Below, one piece after another: positions 38,966 to 48,358 of a stretch of DNA of 64,000 nt (position 1 is its first letter; each line of letters opens with the position of its first letter). A program made the translations under genes and the position numbers. A model generated the notes under the pieces. It made no database searches. It had not been told where the DNA came from and saw only the letters and a list, made by a program, of their open reading frames with translations. Location of the stretch: assembly GCA_016707685.1 (NCBI GenBank), contig JADJHE010000011.1, positions 1 through 64,000 on the forward strand, in the 5' to 3' direction. Origin of the DNA: Bacteroidota bacterium. Lineage in GTDB: Bacteria > Bacteroidota > Bacteroidia > 2-12-FULL-35-15.

Positions 38966-40963
38966 TTATTTTAATCGTACAATTTGAAAAAATCCAGCAA
39001 ATACTTTTGTTGTTTCTTCTGTGCTCTCATCGTAACTTCCTGTAGCAGGTGTTGGATTTGTTTTTGCAACAACTTGCCCAGATGAAGGAACCGTTAAAAC
39101 ATAATAATAGGTTCCATCTGCTTGTCCGCCACCACTCCAATTATTTTTATAATCAGAACTTTCGTATATTTTATTTCCCCAACGGTTATATACAGCTAAA
39201 GATACATTCGGGTATTTTTCAAGGTTTGCCACATAAAATGTTTCATTTTGTGATGGACCAGTCCCATCAGGTGTTATTACGTTTGGAATACTCAAGGCAC
39301 AACTACCTTCTACAATCACATTTACTTGATCATTTTGAGTGTTTCCACAAACATCCGTTATAACAATTTGATAGGTTCCATTTGTATTTGCAATCAAATT
39401 TGTTGGATTGCCATTTGTTGGTGACAAGGTATCACTTCCTGAAATTACTGTCCACGAATATGAATAGGGTGGTCCACCACCATTAACTAAGGCTAGCATA
39501 TTCACTAAGTCTCCAGGACAAACCATTACATCATTTCCTGCATTTACAGTAAGAGGGATAAATGTAGCAACGGTTACCAATGCGCTGTCTACAACTGCTG
39601 GTGTTGGATCAGGAGAACCCGTACAAGCATCAGATACAGTAACAGTAAAATTGGTTGTTGAACTAACGCTCACTGTTGGATCGGCAATAGGTGCAGCACC
39701 GTTTGTCCACGTATAGGTATAAGGTTCAACACCTCCTGTTACAGTTGTATTTAAGGTTACTGTTCCACCACTATTACACAATGTCGTATCACTAGTAGTT
39801 AAAATAATTGGTGTGTACTCCGATAAATAAATGGTTGCAGATGTTGGAGGCGGAACACAAAATGCGGAGCCTGTTGGTTGAATTAAAAGGGTTATGGATT
39901 CAAGTGATTCAGCTACACCATCTGATACTGCATTGATGCAAAACAATACAGAGTCTTGCCCTGGTGCAAATATTAATTGCGATGGAAGCAATGTCCCTGG
40001 ACCAACATTGTTGTCATAATAATCGGTTCCGTTAACAGCTGTTCCACCAATGGTAATGTTAATGGTATCTTGAACAGAAATATTTGAAGTTCTTACAAAA
40101 TAAATACATGCATTTCCACAACCTTCATATAAGGTAGAATCGTTTGCACCACCATAACTAATTTCAGGAATAATTTGTACACCAACGGATGTAAAACTTC
40201 CTGCTTCTAAAAATACACCTGAATCCCAACTTCCATCACCTGCATCTGCTATTGCAATTTTTATATGATACGTTGATCCACATTGAACAGGAGCTATTGC
40301 TGTTAAAGGAACGGTAAATCCATCGTATTGAATGGATGCACCTGGCGGTGTTTCATTATTAAAATAATAGGCAGCATTTGTTCCTCCATTTACATTGTTA
40401 ATTGTAACAGGTGTAGCTGTACCTGGAATCAATGCAATGTTTTGATTGGTATAATTTCCTCCTCCAGGATTTGGTCCTGAGATAAAAAATCCGAATACAT
40501 CATTAAAGCTAGAATTAGCAAATTCCATGTATTCTTCTGAACCAAATGCATATCTGAATTTTAAAGTATCAGCCAATGGGACAAAATCAAATTCTAATAT
40601 TGTAGCATCGTACAAGGTGTTTGTTGCAATGCTAGTTAGTTGTGGGTCGGTTGAAATGTTTCCTGAACCTCCATTACTTAAACTTCCATTATTGTTTGGT
40701 CCAACAGCAACTCCAATGTCGCCAGTAGCTAAAATAACACCACTTGCAAACCCAATGTTAGAAGCTGTTCCATTGAACTCACCTCTTGCATCTGCTGTTC
40801 CAGTGAAGGTAATGTTGGTTGCAGTGATACCTGTTCCTAACAATACATTTTGTACCAATTGTGTTGGTGTTAATGCATTACTAACCGTTAGCTGTGCGTT
40901 AGCATCATAATTGAAAATGAATGCTAATGATGCAGCAGCAATTTTAAAATAGTTATTTTTCAT
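38966..40963 (-). CDS. Choice-of-anchor L domain protein with T9SS type B sorting domain (second copy)
   Basis: 665 residues. Signal peptide, choice-of-anchor L domain (about 25-260: LTPTQLVQNVLLG, FRYAFGSEEYMEF, DVFGFFISGP, HIKIAIADAGDG). A Calx-beta-like stretch (GTAVNGTDYYDN) and two Ig/PKD-like segments (TCTW..., YSYSW) follow. The type B tail (SIPNVITPDGTGPSQNETFY ... FAGFFQIVRLK) has a longer variable loop than usual. Paralogue of the gene at 40974; middle gene of the operon, ten bases after it. Confidence 0.9.
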   Translation of the reverse strand: MKNNYFKIAAASLAFIFNYDANAQLTVSNALTPTQLVQNVLLGTGITATNITFTGTADARGEFNGTASNIGFASGVILATGDIGVAVGPNNNGSLSNGGSGNISTDPQLTSIATNTLYDATILEFDFVPLADTLKFRYAFGSEEYMEFANSSFNDVFGFFISGPNPGGGNYTNQNIALIPGTATPVTINNVNGGTNAAYYFNNETPPGASIQYDGFTVPLTAIAPVQCGSTYHIKIAIADAGDGSWDSGVFLEAGSFTSVGVQIIPEISYGGANDSTLYEGCGNACIYFVRTSNISVQDTINITIGGTAVNGTDYYDNNVGPGTLLPSQLIFAPGQDSVLFCINAVSDGVAESLESITLLIQPTGSAFCVPPPTSATIYLSEYTPIILTTSDTTLCNSGGTVTLNTTVTGGVEPYTYTWTNGAAPIADPTVSVSSTTNFTVTVSDACTGSPDPTPAVVDSALVTVATFIPLTVNAGNDVMVCPGDLVNMLALVNGGGPPYSYSWTVISGSDTLSPTNGNPTNLIANTNGTYQIVITDVCGNTQNDQVNVIVEGSCALSIPNVITPDGTGPSQNETFYVANLEKYPNVSLAVYNRWGNKIYESSDYKNNWSGGGQADGTYYYVLTVPSSGQVVAKTNPTPATGSYDESTEETTKVFAGFFQIVRLK

Positions 40964-40973
40964 AAAAAGTAAA

Positions 40974-43136
40974 TTAGCGTATTAATGTAACGTGACCATA
41001 TTTTTGTTTTGGATCAGCTGAATAGCCTTCCAAATCAAATACAACAGGATAAATGCCTCCTGGTAGTTTTTTGCCTTTGTATGTTCCATCCCAGCCGGTA
41101 TATAAATCTGTTGTTTCGAAAATCAATTCTCCCCAACGGTCAAAAATTCGCATTCTGAAAGATTTTATACCAACACCATAAGCCATGTACAAATCATTTT
41201 TTCCATTGCTATTTGGAGTAAATGCATTTGGGAAATAGAAATAAAAATCAGGTAAAACAATTAATGTTTGTGTTGTTGTATCCTTACATCCTTCTTGATT
41301 GGTTGAAATAAGTGTAACCGTATAAGTACCATCTGTTGCATAATAATGAACAGGGTTTGCATCGGTTGAAGTAGAATCAAATGAATTATCTCCAAAATTC
41401 CATTCATACGTAACCGCACCCGAAGATTGATTGAAAAATTGAACTGTTTGATTCGTTGTGAAATTGTAAGCATAATCTGCAATAATTGGATATACCGTAA
41501 TTGTAACTTGATCAGTTATACTTAATCCGCAAGCATCCGTTACGGTTAATGTATACGTTATATCTGCTCCTGGTGTCACGGTTGTTGTATCTGTACTTGA
41601 AATGTTAGGCGACCAATTATAAATATAATCTGGTCGACCTTGAGTTACATTTGCATTCAAAAGCACTTCATTGCCTCCACAAATGGTCGTATCATTGTTA
41701 AATGTCATTTGCAAAGGTGTGTAAGGAATAATTGTAACGGTGATACTATCCGTTGCAGTATTACTACAGCTATCTGTTACCGTTAAATAATAGGTTGTTG
41801 TAACTGTTGGGTTAACAATAGCAGCATTAGTAGTGCTAGTTGTATTTGTCCATGTATATGTATAGTTTCCAATGGCAACTCCACCAGTAGCAGAAGCTGT
41901 TAATGGTAAATTTTGAAAAGGACAAAATAAGGTTGTATCGTTATTCAAGTTCACTGTTAGCGGAGGCGAATCAATAATGTACAATGTAACAGTAGCAGTG
42001 TCGTTCACATTTCCACAAGGAGAGGTGTTGTATACATTTAAAATAACTGTTTCCATTCCTTCATTTAACAAATCAGAAAGAGAATTGATTGTTACCGTTG
42101 CCGTTTGTTGTCCAATAGCAAATATTACTTCTGTATTAATTGTTGAGTAGTCAACCCCATTTATAGCAGAACCTGCAATTGCATAATTCATTGTATCAGT
42201 AAATGCTAGATGGTTTGTTCCTCTGTCGAATGTAATGGTTGCAGCGCCACATCCTTCATAAAATAGCGTATCATTATTTGAAGGAGCTCCTCCAAAGTTT
42301 GTATTCGTTGTTAAGAATACATTTCCCGTACTAGAGAAACTTCCCTCTTCTAAAAACACACCCGAATCAATAATTCCATCACCACCATCTGCAACTGCAA
42401 TTTTAATATGATAGGTAGAACCACATTGAACGTTTGTAATTGCGGTTAATGGAACTGTAAAGCCATCGTATTGAATGGAATTTCCTGGGGGATTTTCATT
42501 GTCAAAATAATATTGACCATTGTTGTTTAGATTTAAATTGAACATGGTTACCGGTAAAGATGTGCCAGGAACCAATGCAATGTTTTTAGCGTTATTAGAA
42601 AAAGGACCAGTAATTCCAGGTCCGCTTATAAAAAATCCGAACCCGTCATTAATTCCACCCGGGAATGTGCTCACAAACTCCATGTATTCATCTGATCCAA
42701 ATACATATCTAAATTTTACTGTATCAGAAGTTGGTATAAAATCAAATTCCAAAATCGATGCTTCATAACTCATGGTTGGATTCATAATTTGGTCTAAATC
42801 AGAATCTCCATTTAACCCATTGGATGTAGAAACACCTGTTTGGTTATTCGGTCCAACAGCATTTGAAATGTCTCCGGAAGATAAGATGACACCTGATGCC
42901 AATCCTACATTGGAAGCTGTCCCATTAAATGTTCCTCTAGCGAAAGCATCACCTGTGTAGGTAATATTTGTAGCTACAATACCACTTCCTAGCAACACAT
43001 TTTGCACCAATTGGGTAGGTGTCATTGTTGTACTAGTTGTCAACTGAGCTTTTGATGCGTTTGGAAACAAACACATTAAGAGTAACAGTGCATTTAGTGA
43101 AAGTGCTTTAAAATAGCTTTTGTAAATTGAGTTCAT
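40974..43136 (-). CDS. Choice-of-anchor L domain protein with PKD and T9SS type B sorting domain (first copy)
   Basis: 720 residues. A signal peptide precedes a choice-of-anchor L domain (about 35-275: MTPTQLVQNVLLGSG, DEYMEF, DGFGFFISGPG, HIKIAVADGGDG). Next come a Calx-beta-like segment (GSAINGVDYST), Ig-like segments and one PKD domain (YEWNFGDNSFDSTSTDANPVHYY). The tail FPNAFTPNSNGKNDLYM ... YGHVTLIR is type B. First gene of the operon, with a -7 box at 43160-43167. The first 270 residues are clearly homologous to the next gene, so this is a tandem duplication with divergent C-terminal modules. Confidence 0.92.
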   Translation of the reverse strand: MNSIYKSYFKALSLNALLLLMCLFPNASKAQLTTSTTMTPTQLVQNVLLGSGIVATNITYTGDAFARGTFNGTASNVGLASGVILSSGDISNAVGPNNQTGVSTSNGLNGDSDLDQIMNPTMSYEASILEFDFIPTSDTVKFRYVFGSDEYMEFVSTFPGGINDGFGFFISGPGITGPFSNNAKNIALVPGTSLPVTMFNLNLNNNGQYYFDNENPPGNSIQYDGFTVPLTAITNVQCGSTYHIKIAVADGGDGIIDSGVFLEEGSFSSTGNVFLTTNTNFGGAPSNNDTLFYEGCGAATITFDRGTNHLAFTDTMNYAIAGSAINGVDYSTINTEVIFAIGQQTATVTINSLSDLLNEGMETVILNVYNTSPCGNVNDTATVTLYIIDSPPLTVNLNNDTTLFCPFQNLPLTASATGGVAIGNYTYTWTNTTSTTNAAIVNPTVTTTYYLTVTDSCSNTATDSITVTIIPYTPLQMTFNNDTTICGGNEVLLNANVTQGRPDYIYNWSPNISSTDTTTVTPGADITYTLTVTDACGLSITDQVTITVYPIIADYAYNFTTNQTVQFFNQSSGAVTYEWNFGDNSFDSTSTDANPVHYYATDGTYTVTLISTNQEGCKDTTTQTLIVLPDFYFYFPNAFTPNSNGKNDLYMAYGVGIKSFRMRIFDRWGELIFETTDLYTGWDGTYKGKKLPGGIYPVVFDLEGYSADPKQKYGHVTLIR

Positions 43137-43159
43137 TGCATTACATTCTGATTAACAAG

Positions 43160-43167
43160 CAAATATA
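43160..43167 (-). promoter_or_regulatory. -7 box of the choice-of-anchor L operon
   Basis: TATATTTG on the minus strand, 23 bases before ATG 43136. Confidence 0.5.
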
Positions 43168-43447
43168 CTGAAAAGTCATGAAAAATTAACATTGGTCTTC
43201 GTTTTTTAAGCGCTTGTCGAAATTAATATGCCTTTCGTCCACATCCCTTTACCTGTCTTTATTCTAAGATACAATTCTGCTCGAAATGGTTGCTTGAAAC
43301 CTAAAAATAGAAAAAAATAGTAAGGAATGGGGGGCCCTGATTTTTGAACTGCGGAAATTATCTTGTTTACTCAAGATAATCCTTTTAATATCAATAATAT
43401 TATGCAAATTTGCAGTATACATTTTACAAAAATTCAAAATTTAGCTC
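43168..43447. promoter_or_regulatory. Intergenic region with two palindromes upstream of the dipeptidase gene
   Basis: The region holds a GC block GGGGGGCCCTGATTTTT near 43330, a perfect 9-bp hairpin ATTATCTTG / CAAGATAAT (43357-43380) and a 12-bp palindrome TGCAAATTTGCA (43403-43414). The last contains AATTTG and lies where a -7 box would be. No reading frame of note and no RNA gene recognised. Confidence 0.4.
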
Positions 43448-44845
43448 ATGAATTCAAATTCAAACATTAACGCATACATTGATGCTCATAAGGATCGTTT
43501 TTTAAACGAATTGTTCGAACTTTTAAGAATCCCATCAGTAAGTGCTGACCCTGCTTACAAAAATGATGTTATCAGAACAGCTGATTCAATCAAAGAAAAA
43601 TTGTTTGCTGCTGGCGCTGATAAAGTTGAGATTTGTCCAACAGCTGGTTATCCAATTGTATATGGCGAAAAAATTATTGATCCAAAATTACCTACCGTTT
43701 TAGTATATGGTCATTATGATGTTCAACCTGCTGATCCAATTGAATTATGGACTTCAGGACCATTTGAACCGGTTATCAAAAAAACGGAATTACATCCCGA
43801 AGGAGCTATTTTTGCTCGTGGTGCTTGCGATGATAAAGGGCAAATGTACATGCATGTAAAAGCATTTGAATTGATGATGCAAACAAATACATTGGCATGT
43901 AATGTTAAGTTTATGATTGAAGGGGAAGAAGAAGTTGGTTCTACCAATCTTGCCATTTTTGTAAAACAAAATAAAGAACGTTTAAAAGCAGATGTAATTT
44001 TAATATCTGATACAGGAATCATCGCAAATGATATTCCTTCTATTTGTGTTGGATTAAGAGGCTTGAGTTATGTAGAAGTAGAAGTAACGGGTCCAAATCG
44101 CGATTTGCACTCTGGTTTATATGGTGGTGCAGTTGCAAACCCAATCAACATTTTGTGCGAAATGATTTCTAAAATGAAAGATGATAAAAACCACATTACC
44201 ATTCCAGGTTTTTATGATGATGTTGAAATTTTAAGTGCTGAAGAGCGCGCTGAAATGGCAAAAGCGCCTTTTAGTTTAGATGGATATAAAAAATCATTGG
44301 ACCTTTCGGATATTCATGGTGAAGATGGTTATACAACAAATGAACGCAATTCAATTCGCCCTACACTTGATGTAAATGGTATTTGGGGTGGTTATACAGG
44401 CGAAGGAGCAAAAACGGTGATTGCATCAAAAGCATATGCAAAAATTTCGATGCGTTTAGTGCCTCATCAAAATTCAGATAAAATAACAGAGTTATTTAAA
44501 AATTATTTTGAGAGTATTGCTCCAAAATCAGTAAAAGTAAAAGTAACTCCTCATCATGGTGGAGAGCCTGTTGTTACACCAAGTACATCAGGAGCTTACA
44601 AAGCAGCAAGTATGGCTATGGAAACGACTTATGGTAAAAAGCCAGTACCTGTTCGTAGTGGTGGAAGTATTCCAATTGTTGCCATGTTTAAATCGGAATT
44701 AGGTTTGGATTCGGTATTGATGGGATTCGGTTTGGATTCGGATGCAATTCATTCGCCTAACGAACATTACGGTGTTTTCAATTATTTGAAAGGAATTGAA
44801 ACAATCCCTTATTTCTACAAATACTTTGCAGATTTTAAAAAGTAA
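43448..44845 (+). CDS. M20 family dipeptidase (CNDP-like)
   Basis: 465 residues, cytoplasmic. Metal ligands and catalytic residues typical of dinuclear-zinc M20 enzymes: His89 and Asp91 in YGHYDVQP, Asp128 in ACDDKGQ, catalytic Glu161/Glu162 in EGEEEVGS, later His in DLHSGLYGG and HSPNEHYG. The dimerisation (lid) domain lies at about 205-375. It hydrolyses dipeptides, likely with broad specificity. Followed by a hairpin terminator, so monocistronic. Confidence 0.93.
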   Translation: MNSNSNINAYIDAHKDRFLNELFELLRIPSVSADPAYKNDVIRTADSIKEKLFAAGADKVEICPTAGYPIVYGEKIIDPKLPTVLVYGHYDVQPADPIELWTSGPFEPVIKKTELHPEGAIFARGACDDKGQMYMHVKAFELMMQTNTLACNVKFMIEGEEEVGSTNLAIFVKQNKERLKADVILISDTGIIANDIPSICVGLRGLSYVEVEVTGPNRDLHSGLYGGAVANPINILCEMISKMKDDKNHITIPGFYDDVEILSAEERAEMAKAPFSLDGYKKSLDLSDIHGEDGYTTNERNSIRPTLDVNGIWGGYTGEGAKTVIASKAYAKISMRLVPHQNSDKITELFKNYFESIAPKSVKVKVTPHHGGEPVVTPSTSGAYKAASMAMETTYGKKPVPVRSGGSIPIVAMFKSELGLDSVLMGFGLDSDAIHSPNEHYGVFNYLKGIETIPYFYKYFADFKK

Positions 44846-44863
44846 TTTCAACTAAATTAATAA

Positions 44864-44897
44864 AAGGAACGCAGTGATAATTTTCTTTGCGTTCTTT
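44864..44897 (+). terminator. Terminator of the dipeptidase gene
   Basis: GAACGCA / TGCGTTC stem, extended by A-T pairs, then TTT. The loop is 14 bases. Moderate strength. Confidence 0.55.
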
Positions 44898-44922
44898 CGT
44901 TTTGATAAAAATAAATTTCAAC

Positions 44923-45390
44923 ATGAAAAATATAGCGGTGTCATTTTTTGTTTTTTTAACACTTGTTCTTAGCTCTTGTGGCGACTTTCAGGATGTTACT
45001 TTTGAAGGAATCGAAAATGTGAAAGTGAATAAAATATCTCAGCAAGGAATTGATGTTGATATCACTGCAAAAATTAAAAATCCAAATAAAGTAGCTTTCA
45101 CCATTTACAAATCCGATTTGGATGCAACATTAAGTAATATGAATGTAGGAAAAGCTATTCTTACCAATAATGTTAAAATAAAAGCAAATTCTTCACAAGC
45201 CTATGCATTCAATATCAAATCTGATTTTTCGAAATTAAGTATGGCAGAACTGCCTAATTTATTATCCATTGCTACCAGTAGAAGCATTAAGGTTGGACTA
45301 AAAGGGAATTTAAGAGTAGGGAAGTTGTTTGTAAAAAAGAACTATCCAGTTGATATGGTAAAAAGTGTACCAATGAATTTTGGTAATTAA
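44923..45390 (+). CDS. LEA2-like (WHy domain) lipoprotein
   Basis: 155 residues from ATG 44923. Lipobox LVLSSC near residue 18 marks a lipoprotein. The rest is one beta-sandwich with the LEA2/WHy look (VKVNKISQQGIDVDITAKIKNPN, short strands repeated, NPNKVAFTIYKSD). Such proteins are linked to desiccation or stress tolerance, but the role here is inference. The stop overlaps by four bases the stop of the convergent GNAT gene. Confidence 0.8.
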   Translation: MKNIAVSFFVFLTLVLSSCGDFQDVTFEGIENVKVNKISQQGIDVDITAKIKNPNKVAFTIYKSDLDATLSNMNVGKAILTNNVKIKANSSQAYAFNIKSDFSKLSMAELPNLLSIATSRSIKVGLKGNLRVGKLFVKKNYPVDMVKSVPMNFGN

Positions 45391-45806
45391 TCTCTTTTAA
45401 ATTTCATTGCAACATACTTTTCAGGGACAACAAGTTCGTTGCTGCAATAATCAATTTTGTCTAGTATAGAAATAGGATAATTGCTTGTTTCAACAAATCC
45501 CAAAGGCTCAAAAAAATCAGGTATAATACATACCAAATATAGATTGTTAGGTTCTTTTTTTGTTAAGGCACTGACCAACGCTTTTCCAATTCCTTTTCTT
45601 CGTTCATTGGTGATTACGCCTAATGAACACAATTCATTACAATCTTTATGTTTTCTAATTCTTCCAAATCCAACCAACTCATCGTTACGATATGCAGCAA
45701 TAAATTCATCTTTTTGTAATGAACGATTGTCCAATTCAAATTCATTGATGTAATCGCAAATTTTTTTGAACTCCAATTCGTTCGGTTGTTTCAGAATAAG
45801 ATCCAT
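45387..45806 (-). CDS. GNAT-family N-acetyltransferase
   Basis: 139 residues from ATG 45806 (an in-frame start at 45842 lies inside the upstream terminator hairpin, so I reject it). The acetyl-CoA loop is ERRKGIGKALV, preceded by the beta-strand LCSLGVI; the C-terminal part has PDFFEPLGFVE. Substrate unknown; compact N-acetyltransferases like this act on small amines or protein N-termini. Confidence 0.85.
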   Translation of the reverse strand: MDLILKQPNELEFKKICDYINEFELDNRSLQKDEFIAAYRNDELVGFGRIRKHKDCNELCSLGVITNERRKGIGKALVSALTKKEPNNLYLVCIIPDFFEPLGFVETSNYPISILDKIDYCSNELVVPEKYVAMKFKRD

Positions 45807-45818
45807 CGGGTATAAAAT

Positions 45819-45850
45819 AAAAACAGTTGATAATGCTATCAACTGTTTTT
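45819..45850 (-). terminator. Terminator of slyD
   Basis: Perfect 13-bp stem (AAAAACAGTTGAT / ATCAACTGTTTTT), six-base loop, A-rich upstream = T-rich tail on the minus strand. Located between slyD and the GNAT gene. Confidence 0.85.
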
Positions 45851-45866
45851 GGAAATTTAGTTTTAA

Positions 45867-46373
45867 TTAGTGGTGATGATCGTGTGGACCATGTGCATGT
45901 CCATGTGCTAATTCTTCTTCAGTAGCTTCACGAATTTCTAATACTTCACCTTTAAAATGTAAATCTTGACCAGCCAAAGGATGATTAAAATCCATTTTCA
46001 CATATTCAGCAGTAATTTCTTGAACTTTTCCGTACAAACGGTTTCCTTCGTTATCAACCATTGGTAATGTAACACCAACTTTTACATTTTCTTCATCCAA
46101 TTTTCCATCTTCACCTAAAAATGCATCAATAGGAATCATTACAACATGCTGTTCGTCACGAACACCGTAACCATTTACAGCATCAATAAAGAAGTCGAAT
46201 GAATCACCTACTTTTTTACCTTTTAAGTTGTTTTCAAAATCTGGTAATAAACCTCCAGTACCGTAAAGGAATAAGAAAGGATTTTCTTTGCTTGTTTGTT
46301 CAACATGCTCTTCGGTTCCCTTTATTGTTAAGTGATAGTTAACAGAAACCACTTTGTTTAAATCAATTGTCAT
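45867..46373 (-). CDS. slyD: FKBP-type peptidyl-prolyl isomerase, SlyD type
   Basis: 168 residues. FKBP domain split by the chaperone insert-in-flap domain (about 70-125). Motifs: YGTGGLLPDFENNLKG, FDFFIDAVNGYG and NHPLAGQDLHFKGEV. The C-terminus is His-rich (HGHAHGPHDHHH) and should bind nickel or other divalent metals. Acts as prolyl isomerase and chaperone in the cytoplasm. Monocistronic with terminator. Confidence 0.93.
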   Translation of the reverse strand: MTIDLNKVVSVNYHLTIKGTEEHVEQTSKENPFLFLYGTGGLLPDFENNLKGKKVGDSFDFFIDAVNGYGVRDEQHVVMIPIDAFLGEDGKLDEENVKVGVTLPMVDNEGNRLYGKVQEITAEYVKMDFNHPLAGQDLHFKGEVLEIREATEEELAHGHAHGPHDHHH

Positions 46374-46527
46374 TTGTGTAAATTTAAATTTTTAAAATAT
46401 TTCGCGCAAAAGTAAGTTAATCAATTAATTAAACCGAATAAATATTGCTTTATTTTCATAGAATATGCTGGAAAAATATTTTACATTTGGTTTAATAATG
46501 CACGATTAACACCTATTCCTTATCTAT

Positions 46528-47547
46528 ATGAACTTCCCGAATTTAATCAATAGCAAATTGCCCAATGTAGGTACAACCATATTTACGGTAATGAGCAAAT
46601 TGGCTGCAGAAAACAATGCCATCAATTTATCGCAAGGTTTTCCCGATTTTTCCTGCAATCCCGATTTAGTAGAACTGGTAGGCAAGTACATGAAAGCGGG
46701 TAATAATCAGTATGCACCCATGGCAGGATTAATTCAGCTTCGTGAAATGCTTGCTCAGAAAACAGAAGAATTGTATGGCGCACAATACAATCCCGATACA
46801 GAAATAACAATTACGGCTGGTGCCACACAAGCAATATATACGGCAATTACTGCCATTATCCGTGAAGGCGATGAAGTAATTGTTTTTGAACCTGCTTATG
46901 ATTGTTACCAACCAGCCATTGAATTGAATGGTGGTAAAACGATCTATTTGCAATTAAAAGCGCCAAGCTATTCCATTGATTGGGAAGAGGTGAAAAAAAT
47001 GATGAATCATCGCACCAAGATGATTATTGTAAATACACCGCATAATCCAACTGGTAGTATCATGTCGGCAGCCGACATGGTTATGCTACAAAAACTAACA
47101 AAAGATACGGATATCGTTATTATCAGTGATGAGGTGTATGAACACATTGTTTTTGATGGGCATGTACATCAAAGTGTAGCACGTTATCCACATTTAGCTA
47201 CACCCATTCAATTTGCATTAGCGGAATTTCTGCAACAAAAAAATCAATATGTAGAGTTGGGTAATTTTTATCAAAAGAAGCGCGATTATTTTATCTCTTT
47301 GATAAAAAATTCACGATTTGAATTAACCCCTTCTGCTGGAACCTATTTCCAGTTGCTCAACTATAAAAAATTAAGTTCGGAAAAGGATACCGATTATGCT
47401 ATTCGATTAACAAAAGAATTTAAATTGGCTGCTATTCCTATTTCTGTGTTTTATCATGAAGGAGTTGATAATCATGTATTGCGTTTTTGCTTTGCAAAAA
47501 AAGAAGAGACATTAGAAAAAGCAGCAGCAATAATTAATACCATCTAA
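46528..47547 (+). CDS. Class I aminotransferase (methionine / glutamine transaminase, YbdL-like) lacking the PLP-lysine segment
   Basis: 339 residues. Fold-type I aminotransferase with NAINLSQGFPDF, YAPMAGLIQLREML, TAGATQAIY, PAYDCYQPAIEL, NTPHNPTG and SDEVYEHIVFDG. In relatives (about 382 residues) the sequence after SVARYPHLA continues with SSFGKTFxxTGWK, which carries the Schiff-base Lys. Here it jumps directly to TPIQFALAEFL, an in-frame loss of about 43 residues (near 47199). As written the enzyme cannot bind PLP covalently. The next gene, a YafV-like omega-amidase overlapping by one base, is the expected partner of a glutamine transaminase in methionine salvage. Confidence 0.88.
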   Translation: MNFPNLINSKLPNVGTTIFTVMSKLAAENNAINLSQGFPDFSCNPDLVELVGKYMKAGNNQYAPMAGLIQLREMLAQKTEELYGAQYNPDTEITITAGATQAIYTAITAIIREGDEVIVFEPAYDCYQPAIELNGGKTIYLQLKAPSYSIDWEEVKKMMNHRTKMIIVNTPHNPTGSIMSAADMVMLQKLTKDTDIVIISDEVYEHIVFDGHVHQSVARYPHLATPIQFALAEFLQQKNQYVELGNFYQKKRDYFISLIKNSRFELTPSAGTYFQLLNYKKLSSEKDTDYAIRLTKEFKLAAIPISVFYHEGVDNHVLRFCFAKKEETLEKAAAIINTI

Positions 47548-48332
47548 TGATGCAAGATCTTAAAATTACGATTATACAATCAAATTTAGTTTGGGAGAAT
47601 ATTGATTTGAACTTGGAACAATTTTCAAAAAAAATCTCTTCCATTTCTGAACCAACCGATTTGATTGTGCTTCCTGAAATGTTTACAACAGGATTTACTA
47701 TGCAGCCTGAAAAACTTTCTGAGTCTATGAATGGAAAGTCTGTTGCTTGGATGAAAGAACAGTCTCATAAGAAAAACTGTGTAGTAACAGGAAGTTTTGT
47801 GTGTGAGGAAAACGGGAAATATTACAATCGTTTGGTATGGATGAAAGCTGATGGCTCTTATTCCACTTACGATAAACGTCATTTGTTTACCATGGCAAAT
47901 GAAGACAAGCATTATACAGCTGGAACAAAAAAGATAGTTGAGGAAATTAAAGGTTGGAAAATTTGTCCGCTTATTTGTTACGATTTACGTTTCCCTGTAT
48001 GGTCAAGAAATACAAATAGCAATAGATACGATTTGTTATTATACGTTGCCAATTGGCCCGAAAGAAGAAATCATCCCTGGAAAATATTATTGCTTGCTCG
48101 TTCAATCGAAAACCAATGTTATGTGGCTGGAGTAAATAGAGTAGGCAATGATGGGAATGAAATATATCATTCAGGCGATTCTGCTATAATTAATTTTAAA
48201 GGAGAGCTTATTTCCAAACTGCCTGCACATGATGAAGGAATTGAAACCATCACTTTGTTGTATACTGATTTAGAAGAATTCAGAAAACAATTTCCTGTGT
48301 TGAATGATGCGGATGAGTTTCGTATAAATTAG
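47547..48332 (+). CDS. Nitrilase-family omega-amidase (YafV/NIT2-like)
   Basis: 261 residues. Catalytic triad Glu44 (LPEMFTTGF), Lys110 (YDKRHLF) and Cys144 (ICYDLRFP). The pattern PEMFTTGF and WPERRNHPW matches omega-amidases that hydrolyse alpha-ketoglutaramate. Translationally coupled to the aminotransferase (TAATGATG), which would generate that substrate when transaminating keto acids with glutamine. Start may be either of two adjacent ATG codons. Confidence 0.92.
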   Translation: MMQDLKITIIQSNLVWENIDLNLEQFSKKISSISEPTDLIVLPEMFTTGFTMQPEKLSESMNGKSVAWMKEQSHKKNCVVTGSFVCEENGKYYNRLVWMKADGSYSTYDKRHLFTMANEDKHYTAGTKKIVEEIKGWKICPLICYDLRFPVWSRNTNSNRYDLLLYVANWPERRNHPWKILLLARSIENQCYVAGVNRVGNDGNEIYHSGDSAIINFKGELISKLPAHDEGIETITLLYTDLEEFRKQFPVLNDADEFRIN

Positions 48333-48358
48333 TTTTACTCTCGACTGAGGGTTTAAAA

